DNA from: Toxotes chatareus
Taxonomy: Eukaryota; Chordata; Actinopteri; Toxotidae
Direction of reading: 5' to 3'
Length of the DNA stretch: 64,000 bases
NCBI GenBank assembly: GCA_016801885.1
Contig: CM028902.1
Location: forward strand, 18,581,080-18,645,079
Shown here: positions 1-13,600 of the stretch, one piece after another
How the letters are laid out: the number at the start of each line of letters is the position of its first letter
Position numbering within the stretch: the first letter of the stretch is position 1
Program-made: the position numbers and the translations under genes
The notes under the pieces: model-generated
The model's database searches: none
Told to the model about the DNA's origin: nothing
The model's input: only the letters and a program-made list of their open reading frames with translations

Positions 1-3000
1 ATCCACCGGTTGTAAACATGCAAACTGTGGAAAGAATCCTTCTCCACAATAGGATATGGGAGGAAATTCCAGTAGTATTGACACTCACATTGATTAAATC
101 CCTTCATTTTGCGTGATCAAAGCTTGGGTTTGTTAGCACCAGCGTGTTCATTCATTGGTGTGGTATTTATATAAATTTAACTCCACAGTGAATCTAATTG
201 ATTACATGTAGAAATGTTCATGTGTTGTATTTCAACATCCTGCCAAATTGGATTGGATTGGGTGTTACAGCAAAAGGAGACTTACAGGTGCCTGGTTTCT
301 GTGCCAGCACATCTGGGAATTCTTCTCCCAATCCCCAGATTCATTGGTAATCTCAGAGCATACCACTGTGGAATTGAGTTATCATGCCCTTGTGTGAGTT
401 CAGAGACATGTGGACGCTGAGAGACCTACAGAAAGATGTCTGGCAAGTTCAGCAGACTCCCACAGCATTAAAGGTGTCTCAGTTTTCTGCTTGATCTTGC
501 AGGGTGTTTCTTTCTCTCTTTTTGTCTGTTCTTTTTTCTGTCATCTTTTTTTCCCCATCGTGCTCTTTCTCTTTCTCCCTCTGTGGCCATCTTTGATTTA
601 CTGTCTATACTGAAAGCTACAAATTAAACTTGATTCCACGGTCTTTAAGTGGCTTTTATGATTCTGTAATGATTTTTTGATGATTTTAAGTCTGATCTAT
701 GGCTCCATTCCTTTACAAATTAAGCAGTGCCCTTTTGGTATTCTGAGTTAATTATATCAGGTGGACATTCTGTGAATGCTCCACATTTTTAGTCTTAGAA
801 AATGACCAGCATTGTCTGTATGTGTATAATTTATTTTATTTCTTATGAACAAAGTGCTCTGTCTGAAGTACAAACTTAATTTTGAGATGCAGAATTGATT
901 CTTACTCTGTACTTGTATACAGTGGATACCTGATACTATGTATCATGGTAAACATTATAGTATAAGCATGTTATCATTTATATTTCATTCAACACACCAC
1001 TGTGCATAAACCTGCAAAAAGCCTCTTGGGGGCAGTAGAAAAAGGTTTTGAACACAACACTGACACAGTTTTACAACTTTATCATATTCACTCTTTTTTA
1101 GCTCTGTTTTTGGTCTCTACCAAGTCGTGAAGGAAATATTTGGCTCGTTAGCTGCTAAATGTTCCACTGTGTTCACCGGCCAGTTTCAAATGTTGTCTCT
1201 CTGTCACTGTCTGTTGCTGTATGCTTGGCTGTTGCTGCAGCTAAAAACAATGCTATGAGACACCGTACCAAAACAAAGTAAAATTTCAGATCGGACAGCT
1301 AAACAATGAACAAAAAGCCAGTCTGTGAAGGTTAAGAGGAGCTTCGCATTTGTGATAATTTTCTGTGGGTTTTCCTGCTCTGTTATTTGGTACATTGTTT
1401 ATATAAAAGTATTGATTAGAGTCGCTTTAAGTACAGCCTCTCATTCTCACACTTGAGATTGCTCTTAATTTTTCTGTGATGAAACAGTTAAGCATTTATT
1501 GTTTTCGTCTTTCATTTTACAAACACACTTTCTCTCTCACCCATCCTCAAATCCATCGGTAAAATGTGGAACACAGTCATTTGGCGATTCAGCTCAGACT
1601 GAGTTTTGACCTTGACTGCTTTATGGTTGATGCTCGCTTCTGCTGTTCGTCATCATCCCACACCACAAGTCATCTTTTTACAGTACGTTTCCTCCTGAGC
1701 TTCTCTCATGCTCGTTACTAGCCAGTATAAACAGCAACAAATGGCATGCTGTCACTGAGATGTGTTGGTCAACCGTAACATGACACACCAGAGAGCTATT
1801 TTCAAAAAGTGGTTCGGGGAGGAAAAATGCAATCGGAGCAATTTTCTACATCCAGTAACTGACGTCCCTCTGACAGCAGATCTGCTTAACTTTGGACCCC
1901 AGCTCTGGCTTTGTGTGTCTCATTCATGCATGTTCTGTACAAGCTTACTGCCTCTCTAAACCCCGCAGCACAATGGCTCTGATCTCCTAAATGCATAGTA
2001 ATGACTCGAAATCCATGCATGGACAGGACTAATCTAGTTTGGATACAACTGGCAATGCACCTCAGAAACAAATTTTTATTTCTTTTTTGTCTGTGTATTC
2101 TTTTCCATTTATCTTGAAGTCCTTGAGACCATGAGGAGTGTGGAACATAAGCACTTACCTACAAACCAAATTTCACCCCCCAAGCTTGAATCAGCATCCT
2201 GTCACAGCAAATTTGCAGTAGTGGTCATACAGTCTAGTTGGCCCTCGCAGTACAAATAAATATGGGAAACGAAAGACCAGAAATCAGGAACAGTCAGTTT
2301 ATTTTTCAACCCATGACTGTGGTTTCACTCAATAAATATCTCCTCCGAAATGTTAAGGGTTTGAGTCGACTTTGGTTTTCCATTGTCATTATGTTCTTAT
2401 TGTTTGGTCTGCCTGACTCTTTTTGCCTTTTTAAGAATATGACTTCAGTTTGTGCTGAGTACTAATGAAGATGAATTTACGGTTCTCTCATTATCAGGGC
2501 TTTTCAGTTAATTAAATGTGATGTGTAACCTTGATGTGGCTGTGTGACCCAGCAAAAATGAAAAGCAAAATGGCTCAGGTTTTTTCCCTTACCACTTTGA
2601 GTCAACAGGTCGAGCTGGTGCAAGAGTTTAACTTCAAGAGGGCTAACTGTCATTGCTTTTGGAAAATATAGTAAGAAGTTTTGTAGCTTTTCCATACATT
2701 TTATTAACTCAGGTTTCAGTAACCACTGGAAACTCGGCAAAGTGGAGGATTTTCCATTGATTAGCTGTTTATGTTCCTTTCCTCAGGCCCTCCTTCACCT
2801 TTGTCCTGTCTACCTAGAAGCACACCTCTCCATTTACTCCCATCCAGAAGTTCGGATTTCATCCCCTCCATAGACACCCTCTATTTGGACATTATTTATC
2901 TATACATGTCTGATTGCCACTGATGAGAAAATAAATCCACTCTGATTTTGGCATTTGGAGAGAGGGAGAGCCTTTCTGACCCCTAGCTCAGGGTCATCTG

Positions 3001-4007
3001 GCTTCAGCATGAAAAGAAGACATGATTGGGACATCTAAAATAAGTATGTTTAAAGAGGCTGAGTTTAAGTGAGACGAGCTGGAATGTTGAGGGAAGTTTT
3101 CAAGAGAAATGGATCCCGTGTTGGTTCTATGATTATGGTTAATAAAAGCTGACCAAGAGAGCATGAGCTGGCGTGTTTTTAGAGGTCTTGGTCGGAAATT
3201 TTCCTGCTGAGATTTATTTGCTTTCGTCATGTACATTTTAATCCCAACTCTTTTTTTCCCGTTCAATCTTTGGAGATAGGCAGTGGTACTTAAAAGAGAA
3301 AATGATGTGCTTTTCATCTTCAGCATTGAAATTCAACTTATCTTTCATCCAGATAATGTTGTGTTGCACTCTTTCCCATTTTCTCCTACATCCTTCATGT
3401 TCTCTCACACCCTCAACTTAATCCTCTCATCTTTAATCTTTAACATAGTCTGTTTTTTTTCTCCATCTATCTCCAATAAATTTGTGCTCATCACTGGCCC
3501 ATTTTCCACCCTTTGCTCTTTCTGAGGCCGATCCCCTCCCTCTCTCATCTTTGCAGCTGTATCTATCCACCAGCCAGACCAGCTGAGTCTATGGGTTTTC
3601 TGATGGGTTCACACGGGTTAAAAGCTTTGATCATGAGCAGTGTGAGGCAAATCCACTGTGGGGTTTGACTTTATGACCTTATGCACCATGTGGTCTGCAG
3701 TCCAGCAGCGGTCTGCTTGTCTTTAGGTAAACTGAAGCTGCATACTGTTATTTATACAGAGTTATCTATCCTAAAGTGATGACAGAACCTGTATAGTTCA
3801 TCTTAGCTACATGAATAATTGAGCTATGAGAATTTATTGCATGTGCCTTGAGATGATTCATAATTGGATTTGCTTGGATCTGCTACGAAGTCTCAGACAA
3901 TGTGAAGAGACACTTTGGGTCTTGGGTGTTCATTAACTGTCTGAGGCAAGTGAGAGAATCTGTCACCTCTCAGCTCTACATCATTCAAAACTCAGTCTTG
4001 TTTTATA

Positions 4008-4545
4008 CTTTAGAAGATGGATACCACTCTCATGTCTGTACGATAAATACTAAGCTAGTGCTAACAGCTGCTTAGCTTAGCTTCACATAAAGACTAGAAA
4101 CAAGGGGAAACAGCTTGCCTGGCTATGTCCAAAGAAAACAAAATTAAAGTGTCACCACTTCTTAAGCTCACTAATTAACATGTTATATCTGGTTTGTGTA
4201 ATTTGTACAAAATCCAAAGTGTTAAAAACTATACACTGTGGTTTTCTGGGTGGGGCTTATGTGCCAGTCTATGTCTTGGCTGGGTGCAGTAGCTTCTTGA
4301 ATCAGCCCTCCATAAAACCACAATATTTTGTTTTTGCACTTTGATTTTCAGATTTAAAGTTTCACATTAAACAAACAAGATGTAACATGTTAATTTAGTG
4401 AGCGTTAGCGGTGCTGGGAAGCACATTTTGTTACTTTCCGAGAGAGCCAGGCTAGCTGTATATCCAGACTTTGTACTGATCTAAGCTAACAGCTGCTAAC
4501 AGTTTGCTTTAGCTTCATGTTCATCTAACTCCTCACGTTTAACAC
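4008..4545. repeat. percomorph interspersed repeat, family A (MITE-like), near full length
   Basis: Both ends carry the same block in opposite orientation. The left has ATACCACTCTCATGTCTGTA, then a GCTTAGCTTAGCTTC segment and AAACAAGGGGAAACAGC. The right end has AGCTAACAGCTGCTAACAG followed by TTTAGCTTCATGTTCATCTA. The imperfect terminal inversion without coding capacity fits a non-autonomous DNA transposon. I recognise the sequence from memory as a very common percomorph repeat but cannot give a database name. Confidence 0.7.
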
Positions 4546-5499
4546 TTTTTAAAAAACAAAATAAGCTCATTTTTCAGCTTGTAAATTTGGCCAGAAATAT
4601 TTTCCAAATTGGTTTCTTGTTACTGGATACATGAGGGTGAAATCAGCCGAAACGATATGCAACAGCTTATACACTTTTTGTGCGAGAGTAAATTGTCAAA
4701 CATCAGCTTAATCACATTTAAAAAACACGAGCCAGCTGTTGGTAATCCATAACATGTTGTTAGGAAGTGAATAGTTGGGCCCTTATCTTGTCCTGCCTGC
4801 TAACAATCAGGTTTTAGACCCAAAGGTTCTTTACTGTCTCAGAGGAGGGGATCACAACAGCTGCTGCTGATAAGAGAGAAAAGATAGATGGTGAATTTGT
4901 GGTTCATCAGCCACAAGCTTGATTAGTTGATCCAGCAGTCAAGGAGCAAGCACACAAGCTGCGTGTATATCCATCCATCAAACCTTTAGAAAGATTTATG
5001 CAGACTTTTTAAAGGGGATCTGGTGTTCTTACCAGATCTGAGCTTTGTGTGTCTATGTCTGAAGGCTTTGAAGGGGGTTAGACTCTCAGATTGGTACCCT
5101 GAGCTCATTTTTACTTCCATTACAAGTCTATCAATGTGAAGCAGGATCTTGATGAAAGGCCCTCTGCAGACAATTGATCTCAGTAATGATGAAGAGGAGG
5201 GGATAGGTCAGACATGCCACTTCTCTTTTCACAGGATTTTCTCTGAGGTGCTCGCTGTGAGCCAGTCACAGCGTTGCAGTCTGATGGGCTAGTTAGATGT
5301 GTCATGAGATGGATTGTTCTTAAAATGCTCTTGAAAAAAGGTGTGGCGTGAATCAGCCAATTATGCAAAAAAGCCTGTGTGTACCCGGAGAATAGAGTAC
5401 TATTCTACAAACTAATTAATTAAATTTCTCTCTGAGCTCTTTTCACTTTATTTTTGCCACAAGATTTCTTTCACAACACCCTAGCGGATGTTCCAAACC

Positions 5500-5515
5500 A
5501 AAAAAAAAAAAAAAA
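5500..5515. repeat. A16 homopolymer
   Basis: Uninterrupted run of 16 A in the first intron segment. There is no adjacent SINE or LINE body that I recognise, so it is recorded as a simple repeat. Confidence 0.85.
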
Positions 5516-7189
5516 CTTTTTGGATTGAGTTTTCTTCTCAGTCAATTCAACCTAATCAAAGTGTAGAGGGGGAAAAAAAGGCATGCACAGGCACAAATAG
5601 GGATTCCGTAATTGGCCTGTTTTGCATTTCATCTCCAAGGATATTTTATTCACACGCCTGCCTTATAAAGGCTAAATTGTTTCAGTTCTGAGCTGATTGC
5701 GCCTTAAACACAAAAGGGAAGAAAAAAAAAACACTGCCCTCATGCCTCCTACGGGGTTGTGCTAAACCACTTATTTCAAACTAAACTGGATTATAGACAA
5801 AAGACACAAAGCTGGAATGCCTTGGTTTTCCTGCATAATAGGGCTATAGCGCCCAGGGAGCCATTGCCCGGCTGGTAATTGAACTTATGCTTTTGAATTG
5901 TAGACATTTTAACCGCAGGCATATTAAGGAGGATGCACATGTTTGTTTATCCAACACATAATAGACATGGGGTTCATGTGTTCCTTGGTAATATGTCCTC
6001 CAGAACATCTCTAGAGTATTTCCTGTTTGCTCTCTGCCTATATATTTTGTGCCCTCACATTAATTTTTTTTTTTTGGAGTATTTGGCAAAGTACGCCAAG
6101 AGAGGGAACGGTGGGGTTACAAATGTGTGCTCAAGTGCAATGAAAGGGCTGTTTTTATATTCTCAATGATGCTTAAAGACTTTATTCTGCTAAAAAATGT
6201 GCAAGTGCAGCACAAGAATGTAAATGAAACACGGCCTCAGTCGTCAGCAGAAACATATGGACATGTTTAAGGTGGTGTTGTCTGAGTGGGTGCAGTGTCT
6301 GGAGAGAGTCAGGATGACATATCTGTTTGTCACAGAGCCAGGTATGAATGAGTACGTGCGGGAGCGGTGCCAGGTTGTCATCAGCAGCAGCTCTTGCGGA
6401 CCCTCAGAGGCGTGTACACAGTCATGCTATCTCACTGCCCCACAGCAGGAACAAAGCCGCTTTGCAGAATCAAAGGTGCTGCAAAAATCAGCCATAAACA
6501 ACACAGAACTGCCTCAAAGGAAATCAGGGTGTTGTCTGATTGGGAACCTGGCATGGTGCTATGTCTGCATAACACACTATTTGTAGTCGACTCAAAAATA
6601 GAGGAAATTTTTCTCCCAGTCTGTCCTGCAGAGTGCTCTGAGTTAGCACTGAGGTGGTGTCTCATAAACCCTTGCTTGGACCAGAGAGTCGTCTTGAGAG
6701 CCTTCAGAAGAGCCTTGTAAATCCAAGCCGGATTCCCTGAAGCAGTGATTGAGATGTATTAACACCGCTCAGCAAGCCTCTCTGGCAAAGTCTGCACCAA
6801 GTACAGCCCCTGGGCCTCGCAGACCACTTCAGTCCACTTCATCTCATTGTAGTGTTTCTGCTCACCTGCTTAGATTGAAAGGTAGCTGCAGGACCTCTGT
6901 TTCTCCACTTCAGTGATTTTAGGGATGGAATAAAATAGCACATTGAAAGTTGGCATATGAGATTCGAGAGTTCATATACAGTTCAGGTGACACATTTTAA
7001 AAGTTAGGCTGTAGGAGAACGGTGAATTTGAGTGCCACTATTATTCTTGGGGAGTTACATCACTGTAAAATTGCTCTTATGCTGTGAATTCCTACTTTTC
7101 CTATGTGAGTCTAAGGTTTTCATATGTCACCTCAACATGAGAATCTTTTATTTGTTCACACGTGCCCAAACAGTTGTAGCAGTTGTCAA

Positions 7190-7345
7190 GTGTTAAAGGA
7201 GTTTGACATTTTGGGATATACATTTCTTGGCTGCCAGTCATAGCTTCATATGTATGATACAGACATGAGAGTAGTATCAAGGTCTGCGTATGAAAGCATA
7301 CAAGCATATTTCCCACAGTGTTGAACTATTCTGCTCACTTGTTTA
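7190..7345. repeat. family A repeat, short internally deleted derivative
   Basis: Both termini are kept within about 150 bp. TTAAAGGAGTTTGACATTTT on the left is mirrored by a right end reading CACAGTGTTGAACTATTCTG on the + strand. TTCATATGTATGATACAGAC ATGAGAGTAGTATCAA in the middle is the family's subterminal block. Only the ends remain, the usual form of a miniature inverted-repeat element. Confidence 0.65.
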
Positions 7346-9849
7346 GAAGGACCTATCTTATCTAGTCCTTACAGATGTGTTTATTTTTGTTTTAAGCATA
7401 CCTCAGTGGTTAATCCCACAAACAGCAGTAACATAGATGCTGCCTACCCATGTGTCACTGAGGGCTAATTAAAATGATACATAGGCATGGTATTAACCTC
7501 TGTTCCACAGGAAGTAGGGCTTATTTATTTCTGTTTTTTTACAGGACCATTTAAATATATTTTTAACTTCATGACCCATGTACTTTCTGTTCTGGCCTTT
7601 CTCTTAAACTGGCAAAGTTTCAGTCACTCAGATTGAATTTCCACATGACAGAAACCCACTTTGGAACCTGTTTGTCCATGTTTGGACTGGGTTATCACTT
7701 GTATCTATATCTACCAATAGATATAAGTCATTTTCCTTTTTTACTTTTTGCAACATTGAGATAGCTGGGGTTATTTGACACAGACTCCATTGTTTTGTTT
7801 TCAGTTGCCTAGCTGTGGTCTTTTGTTTTTATGTTGGACTCTGTTGTCACAGTGGGTTTCCAGCTAAAGTAGATTCATTATGGCTGACTGGTTGAAGCAA
7901 TTCATTCATGAAGTCCCTGCACAGCACCAAGACTTTATATTCTTATTTTAGTTTTATTCAATAGCATCTGATAGTAATTTCTCGTAAATTTAGTTATATT
8001 CTTGTTATATTCTACATAAAACGTCTTTCTTTGTGATTAACTCTGTGCACATTTTCCCCTGCATTTGCATGGGGAGCTGACAGTAACACATTTTGCAGTT
8101 AATGAGAAATGGTGATGTGGATTGAAACGATGACCTTTTGTTGCCAAGCGACTGAACAACTTCTTCAGCAGTGGTATATCCTCACGAAATACTGAAGGAC
8201 CACGGTATTTGTCAGGTCTCCACTGAAGGTTTTGACAGCTGACCTTATGCAAGTTTTCTTTTTTTTTGCATTCTTATGATATTTTCAAAAACTGCTGTGT
8301 ATATTGTGTACCAGTATTCAGCTTCCCAGTTTGGTTGTCAGGTATTGGTATCGTTGCAAAGTAGTTGTACTGAGCTGATTTATATTGTCAGGTCTTCCTG
8401 TTATCATGGAAACCCGCTATATTGCACCACAGCAAGCATCATAATTAGTTGTTTGCAGATCATTTTCATGGTGTTGTCTCCTGTGTTTTCAGCCTAATTT
8501 CCTGTTGCCCAAGTGTTGGGCTGCAGCTCTTTGCATTAGCGGTGATGATTAGCAGACAACAGAGCTTTTCCCCTGCAGTCAGACGTCCCCAGAGGTTACT
8601 GAAGCCTCTCTTCATAGATACAACCTGTAAATGACAATGGATGGGGCTAAGGAAATCAATAGTAGACCCCCTAAAGCAATAGTGGTATGAAGTTTATGAT
8701 CACGGATGAGACATATTTGTGCCCTTTGGACTGTGGAGATGGAGAAAGCCTGTGTTGCCTTGGGATTGAGTTTAAATAATGAAAAGGATTACATCTGAGA
8801 AAACATCTAGGACTATGATGCCCTGGAGGTTTAGATTCAGACTTCAGAGACTAATGGAGCAAACCATTGCTGCATACTTCATTTTGATAATCTATATTTT
8901 TTCAGTGGCACTGAATTATTTCTCTTTTTTGTGTGTATTTCTGAAGCACAAGTAAATATTGAAGCTGCTGATTTTAGAAAAAGTTCTACAGTTTTCTTGA
9001 GTTGGATTTCCAACATGAAAACAATAAGAAACGTCACTTGGTCCTGAGAGTGGAATATGCTTGTGGGGAAATATGTTCAGTCACTTTTCAGTGCTCTGCC
9101 AATAAAGTATTAAACAACCAAACATACTATAAATATTTTATAGGCATCCCCAAACAGCATTTGGGAAAGTGTTTAATATCAAGTCTGTAATATGATGAAT
9201 GGAGTTTATGTAGTTGTGTTCATTTTGATACATCTATGGAGGCCATGGAGAAAAAAAAAGAAATGTGCACGAATAGAAATTTATGATGTTAGGTCACTTT
9301 CATTTATAAACAATCAGTGAACTGTGTTAGTGTGAATGCTCTGGTTTTAATAAATGATGTTAGTGTGCCATTTATTCTTCTTGCTTGGTGTAAAAACTGG
9401 TTTAAAGAGTCAATAACAAAACTTACACAGATGGCACTGAACTGTTCTTGCTTCACAGGTTTCCAAAAAGATCACAGAAGCCAAAACAAAACTTTTTGAC
9501 GAATCACATATCAAAGTTAATCTACTTAGTCAACACTTTCTAAATTGTCCTTGAACACTCTTTCGGCTCCAGTTGGCGTTATGCAGCTGTATACTGTCAC
9601 TGCCACATAGCTGTGTTATTCCTGAGAGTTCAAGTATTTTAAGACCAGACATTCCTTTGTTCAATTTCTAGCCCATAGTCTGGGTCAAAGTAAATGTAAA
9701 GGTATGACAGTCTTAAATATTACTACCTCTCAAACTAACTTTGCCTTGATGCTCTTATAAGTGCAGAATATTTTCTCCGACAGTCGTTCTTTTCCTCTCC
9801 AGGGAATTGAGGGTTTCATTCCTCTTTCTGTGTTTGCTTTGTCTTTCAG

Positions 9850-10696
9850 AGAAAGAACATCCGCCTGCAGCTGAATGTGTTTTTGCTGGCAGCCTGGGGA
9901 GCCGTCCTGTTAGCCTGCCGCTTCTACTGGATGGGCAACAAACCGCCCAACTTCTCCAACTCTGACAACCCGGCAGCCGACTCCCCCTCGCTCCTCACCA
10001 GGACGCTAACGTTTTTCTACCTGCCCGCCATCAACTTCTGGCTCCTCCTTTGCCCGGACACGCTCAGCTTTGATTGGTCAATGGATGCCCTGCCTTTAAT
10101 CAGAAGCCTGGCTGACTGGAGGAACTTTCATACGTTAGTCTTCTACCTTGGACTGCTTTTGCTGGCTTGGTTTGGCCTGTGGACGCACCACACAGTTAAG
10201 GGCAAGGACACGAACGGCAAAGCGCATCATTACACCAATGGCAGAAACGGAAGCAGTAATGGACACAGTTACCATTATAACAATCATGAACATATGAACA
10301 ATTCCCACACAGGCGCTCACATTAATAGTGCACAAAATGGTACCAAAAAGCACTATGAGATCAGGACTCCACTGCCCACCACTGAAAATGTTGTGGTGTT
10401 CTCTTTAGGCCTGTTGGCTATACCTTTCCTCCCTGCCACAAACCTGTTTTTCTATGTAGGGTTTGTGATAGCAGAAAGAGTACTGTACATCCCCAGCATG
10501 GGCTTTTGCCTGCTGGTGGCAGTGGGGATGAGGTCCTTGTACGTTCGACTGCGACGCAGGTCCTTCAGGACAATGTTGGTCTACTGCAGCGCTGCCCTGG
10601 TTCTTCTTTTTGGTGTCAAAACTGTTTTGAGGAATCGGGACTGGCAGAGTGAGGAGATGCTCTACAAGTCAGGGATTTATGTCAACCCTGCTAAGG
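9850..10696 (+). CDS. tmtc2: tmtc2 membrane/DUF1736 exon (residues 1-282 of the visible part)
   Basis: The acceptor TTTCAG ends at 9849 and the donor GTAAGG starts at 10697. The exon opens in phase 0 and ends one base into an Ala codon. Hydrophobic stretches, probable membrane segments, lie at about residues 10-26, 50-68, 93-111, 180-208, 212-230 and 240-260. The run GNKPPNFSNSDNPAADS, then LTRTLTFFYLP and LCPDTLSFDWSMDA, is the TMTC DUF1736-type signature. Residues 112-169 form a hydrophilic loop very rich in His, Asn and Gly. The following ATNLFFYVGFVIAERVLYIP is highly conserved in TMTC2. The open frame runs past the donor to a stop at 10752, but homology switches to the next exon exactly at the donor, so the read-through tail is intronic. 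Confidence 0.96.
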
Positions 10697-13600
10697 GTAA
10701 GGCCCAACTCAGATTGCATGCTATCATTCATGCAACTGCTCATGCAACATGAGTGCAAACACTCTTTTATGCAATTTTACACACATTCTCACATCAAAAC
10801 CTCTTTCACCCATCATATTTGGTTGTCTGAGCAAGCTTCAAGGTTTTGAATTTGATCATATGCACTGTCTCTCTTTGTCTACCGATGCCCTGAATAATTC
10901 AAAGTAAATGTGCTAAAAGTGTTTCCTCTTCATCACCCATCCTCACCACAGGCTGAACTCACTGCCCTGGAGGCGAAGTGACAGTGGTGTGAATTTGACC
11001 ACTCAAGGCCACATTCCCTCTTAAAAACACATGATTTTACTGTTGTTCCTCGGACTACAACAAAGTTATAGTCGGTTTGCAGTTTCATGACACCAGATGC
11101 CCTGTCTCACTTGGAAGGGCACCATCACCCGTCTCTGACTGGCACCTTCAACGGGAGATAAAATATTCAATAGCCCTCACATTCAAGGTCATCAGACACA
11201 GATTCCTATCCAAAGTGAAGTTCTCGGAGCTGCTGAGGAGGGAAGCAGGGAAGAGACTCGCAAGGCAACAGCAGGACACGTTGTGTTAGCTAATTTCCCT
11301 TTCAGATTCTGCAGCGGAGCTGAGGCGTGACAGCTGTTTGTTTTGGCAGGCCATCAGCCAAGCAGAGCAGCAGCGATGTCCCCGACTCACATTCATTATG
11401 GCTAATATGAGATCTGAAAGGAATTCAGCCTCAAACATAGACAAACTCACTGGATTTATATCAGTGGATCATTTGAACTGTGAAATTTCAGGATACACAA
11501 AACAGCTCATTGCTGTAAAACTTAAAACATAAAGTCATCTGTGCATAAATGGATGCAGGGTTGAATGAAGGAAGCTTGAGTTATTTTTCTGCCTGTTTTT
11601 ATTTATACTGGATATTCCCCTGGGATTCCCTAGATGTTAGCATTTTGAACAGTCAAGTAAATACATTGCTTAAAGGCATGCTGCATATTTTAGCACTCTA
11701 AACACATGTCCACAAAAGCAGCATGAGCTATGATTTTATCTTCCTATTACATATGACGAGTGCAAATGCAAGAAGGAGCAATATGTTTATGCACACTAGT
11801 TTTATACTTGTGCATTAATGCATGACACTATAACAGTACGCAAGAGATTCAAAGATTCATTTCCAAAAATAGCACAGCTTTTATAAGGTTGGTGCAGTCT
11901 GAAATAACCTTAAAAACAGAGTAATGATGATATTACGTTACACAGCAATGGCTACTAAATATTAGGCATGAGAGTTCAGTCTATTATCCTCTTCCACTGT
12001 CATTTTCCATCCAGTGAATTTCTTTTGTTCTATCACTCCTCCTACTTTTATATTCACGCTCCACAGTCTCTGCGCTCAATGTACAAAAAGCTCTTAGCAA
12101 CCTTATTTCACCTGTCAGATACTGCATTATGCCATTCAACAGTAATGCCATTAGCTGTGCAATAGCACTGTGGTGGTCCCCTTTTCACACACACTCTCAT
12201 TGGAACGACTGGTGGTTTTGGCACAAAGCTTCCCTACTGTGTCATCTCTCTTTACTCATAATGTCTTGGTACACCAGCTGCAGCAGAACAGCATCCTCTT
12301 TAGAGGTTAAAAAACACTGATCCCATATCAGTGTGAGGCAGTGAATAACAAAAGAAACTTATTACTTACCACAGAAATGTCTCCTCCTGCTTTAAGAGCT
12401 CTTTCAGGTGCTGAAAAAGTTGTTATTCGAGAAGGTTGCAGCGCATTTTCTTTTCTAACTATTTCTTTTGTAACCTGTCAGCATGGGGCAACCTTGGAAA
12501 TGTCCTGAAGAGCCAGGCCAAAATGGAAGAGGCTGAACAGGCGTACAGAAATGCCCTCTATTACCGCAGCAACATGGCTGACATGCTGTATAACCTGTGA
12601 GTTTATGTTTTTTTTTTCCTTTCCTTCTATTTTCTTGTCCTTAATGCTCTTGTTCATTTTCCTTTGATTTTGTGTGGTACCTGTAGATGTGAAAATGTGC
12701 CTGCAAGGCTTAGAAACTTCTTTTGTGCTTGTATACATGATGTTCTTTTAAGTGTGTCTCCGCTCCTAGAGTGCGTGTGTGTGTGTTTGAACAAATACAA
12801 ATGGAGGAGCTCTCCTTCTTCTTGCGTGTGTCCATTGATCAGAGCTGTTCTCTCCGAGGAAGTGTCTTGTATTCCTCAGAGTGCTGCCTGTCTGACAGAC
12901 TTATTAATGATGCTGTTTTAGCCTGAGGGGGAAAATGCAAAACATCCACAGCCAATACTCACAGTGTGCTCAAATATCTGTGGTTTGCTCAGATCTAAAT
13001 GTCCCCCCCTCCGTTTTATCAGCTGCTTGTGTTCTTGTCTAACCCTAACTGAGGCTTATAACTTTAGTTATAACTTGAGTTTTTTAAACTCTAAAGAGCC
13101 TCCGTCGTCATTTCTTTTGTCTGTTCCAGTGGTTTGCTGCTACAGGAGAGCAACAAGTTCTCCGAGGCGCTCCACTACTATAAGCTGGCCATTGGGAGTC
13201 GGCCAACTCTGGCTTGTAAGTACAGCTCTTCTTTTTTTATTGACAATCTCCAGCTCTTGTGGTTGTGGCTGTGCTGCGTCCAGGCAACAGCAAACACAGG
13301 CTGTGGTTATGTGAAGGGAGAGGAATAGGTGGCAAAGGGCAGCGGGTATACGGCTGAATTAAACATTCAACACAGCTGTCTGCCTGGCTTTCAAAGCCAA
13401 GTCCTGTCAACAGATCAAGTAACTGCATTACGTCATTTATTATGAATTCAGGCCATGCCACTCTCATTTCTTCGTATCCCCTCCTACATTCCTCACATCC
13501 ACTTCTTTCTCTCACTTTTTGATATGTCTTTCCCTCTTCTTTTCTTCCTCTCCTTCCTGTGAGAAGTCACCCTGATTTTTTTTTTCTGCATTTCCCACAA

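Larger units (their letters stand above)
1..9849 (+). other. tmtc2 intron, 3' portion
   Basis: No exon-like segment with TMTC2 homology is visible before 9850, which opens in phase 0 behind a good acceptor, so this is the downstream part of a long intron. It holds two copies of an interspersed repeat (4008-4545 and 7190-7345) and an A16 run (5500-5515). The open frames of 60-120 codons, such as 6224-6720, overlap in different frames, lack recognisable domains and look like chance. I see nothing else I can name. Confidence 0.75.

Noticed and set aside
6224..6720. Overlapping frames of 120 and 117 codons in the first intron segment
   Set aside because: Two frames and the opposite strand are open together, there is no domain or family resemblance, and the region lies inside a tmtc2 intron.
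9877..9877. Start codon at the beginning of the long frame
   Set aside because: The codon is GTG inside the exon, and homology continues upstream to the splice acceptor at 9849. The true start lies outside the window.
10697..10752. Continuation of the long tmtc2 frame past the exon
   Set aside because: A good donor (GTAAGG) lies at 10697 and TMTC2 homology resumes exactly at 12482 with matching phase, so the tail is intron.
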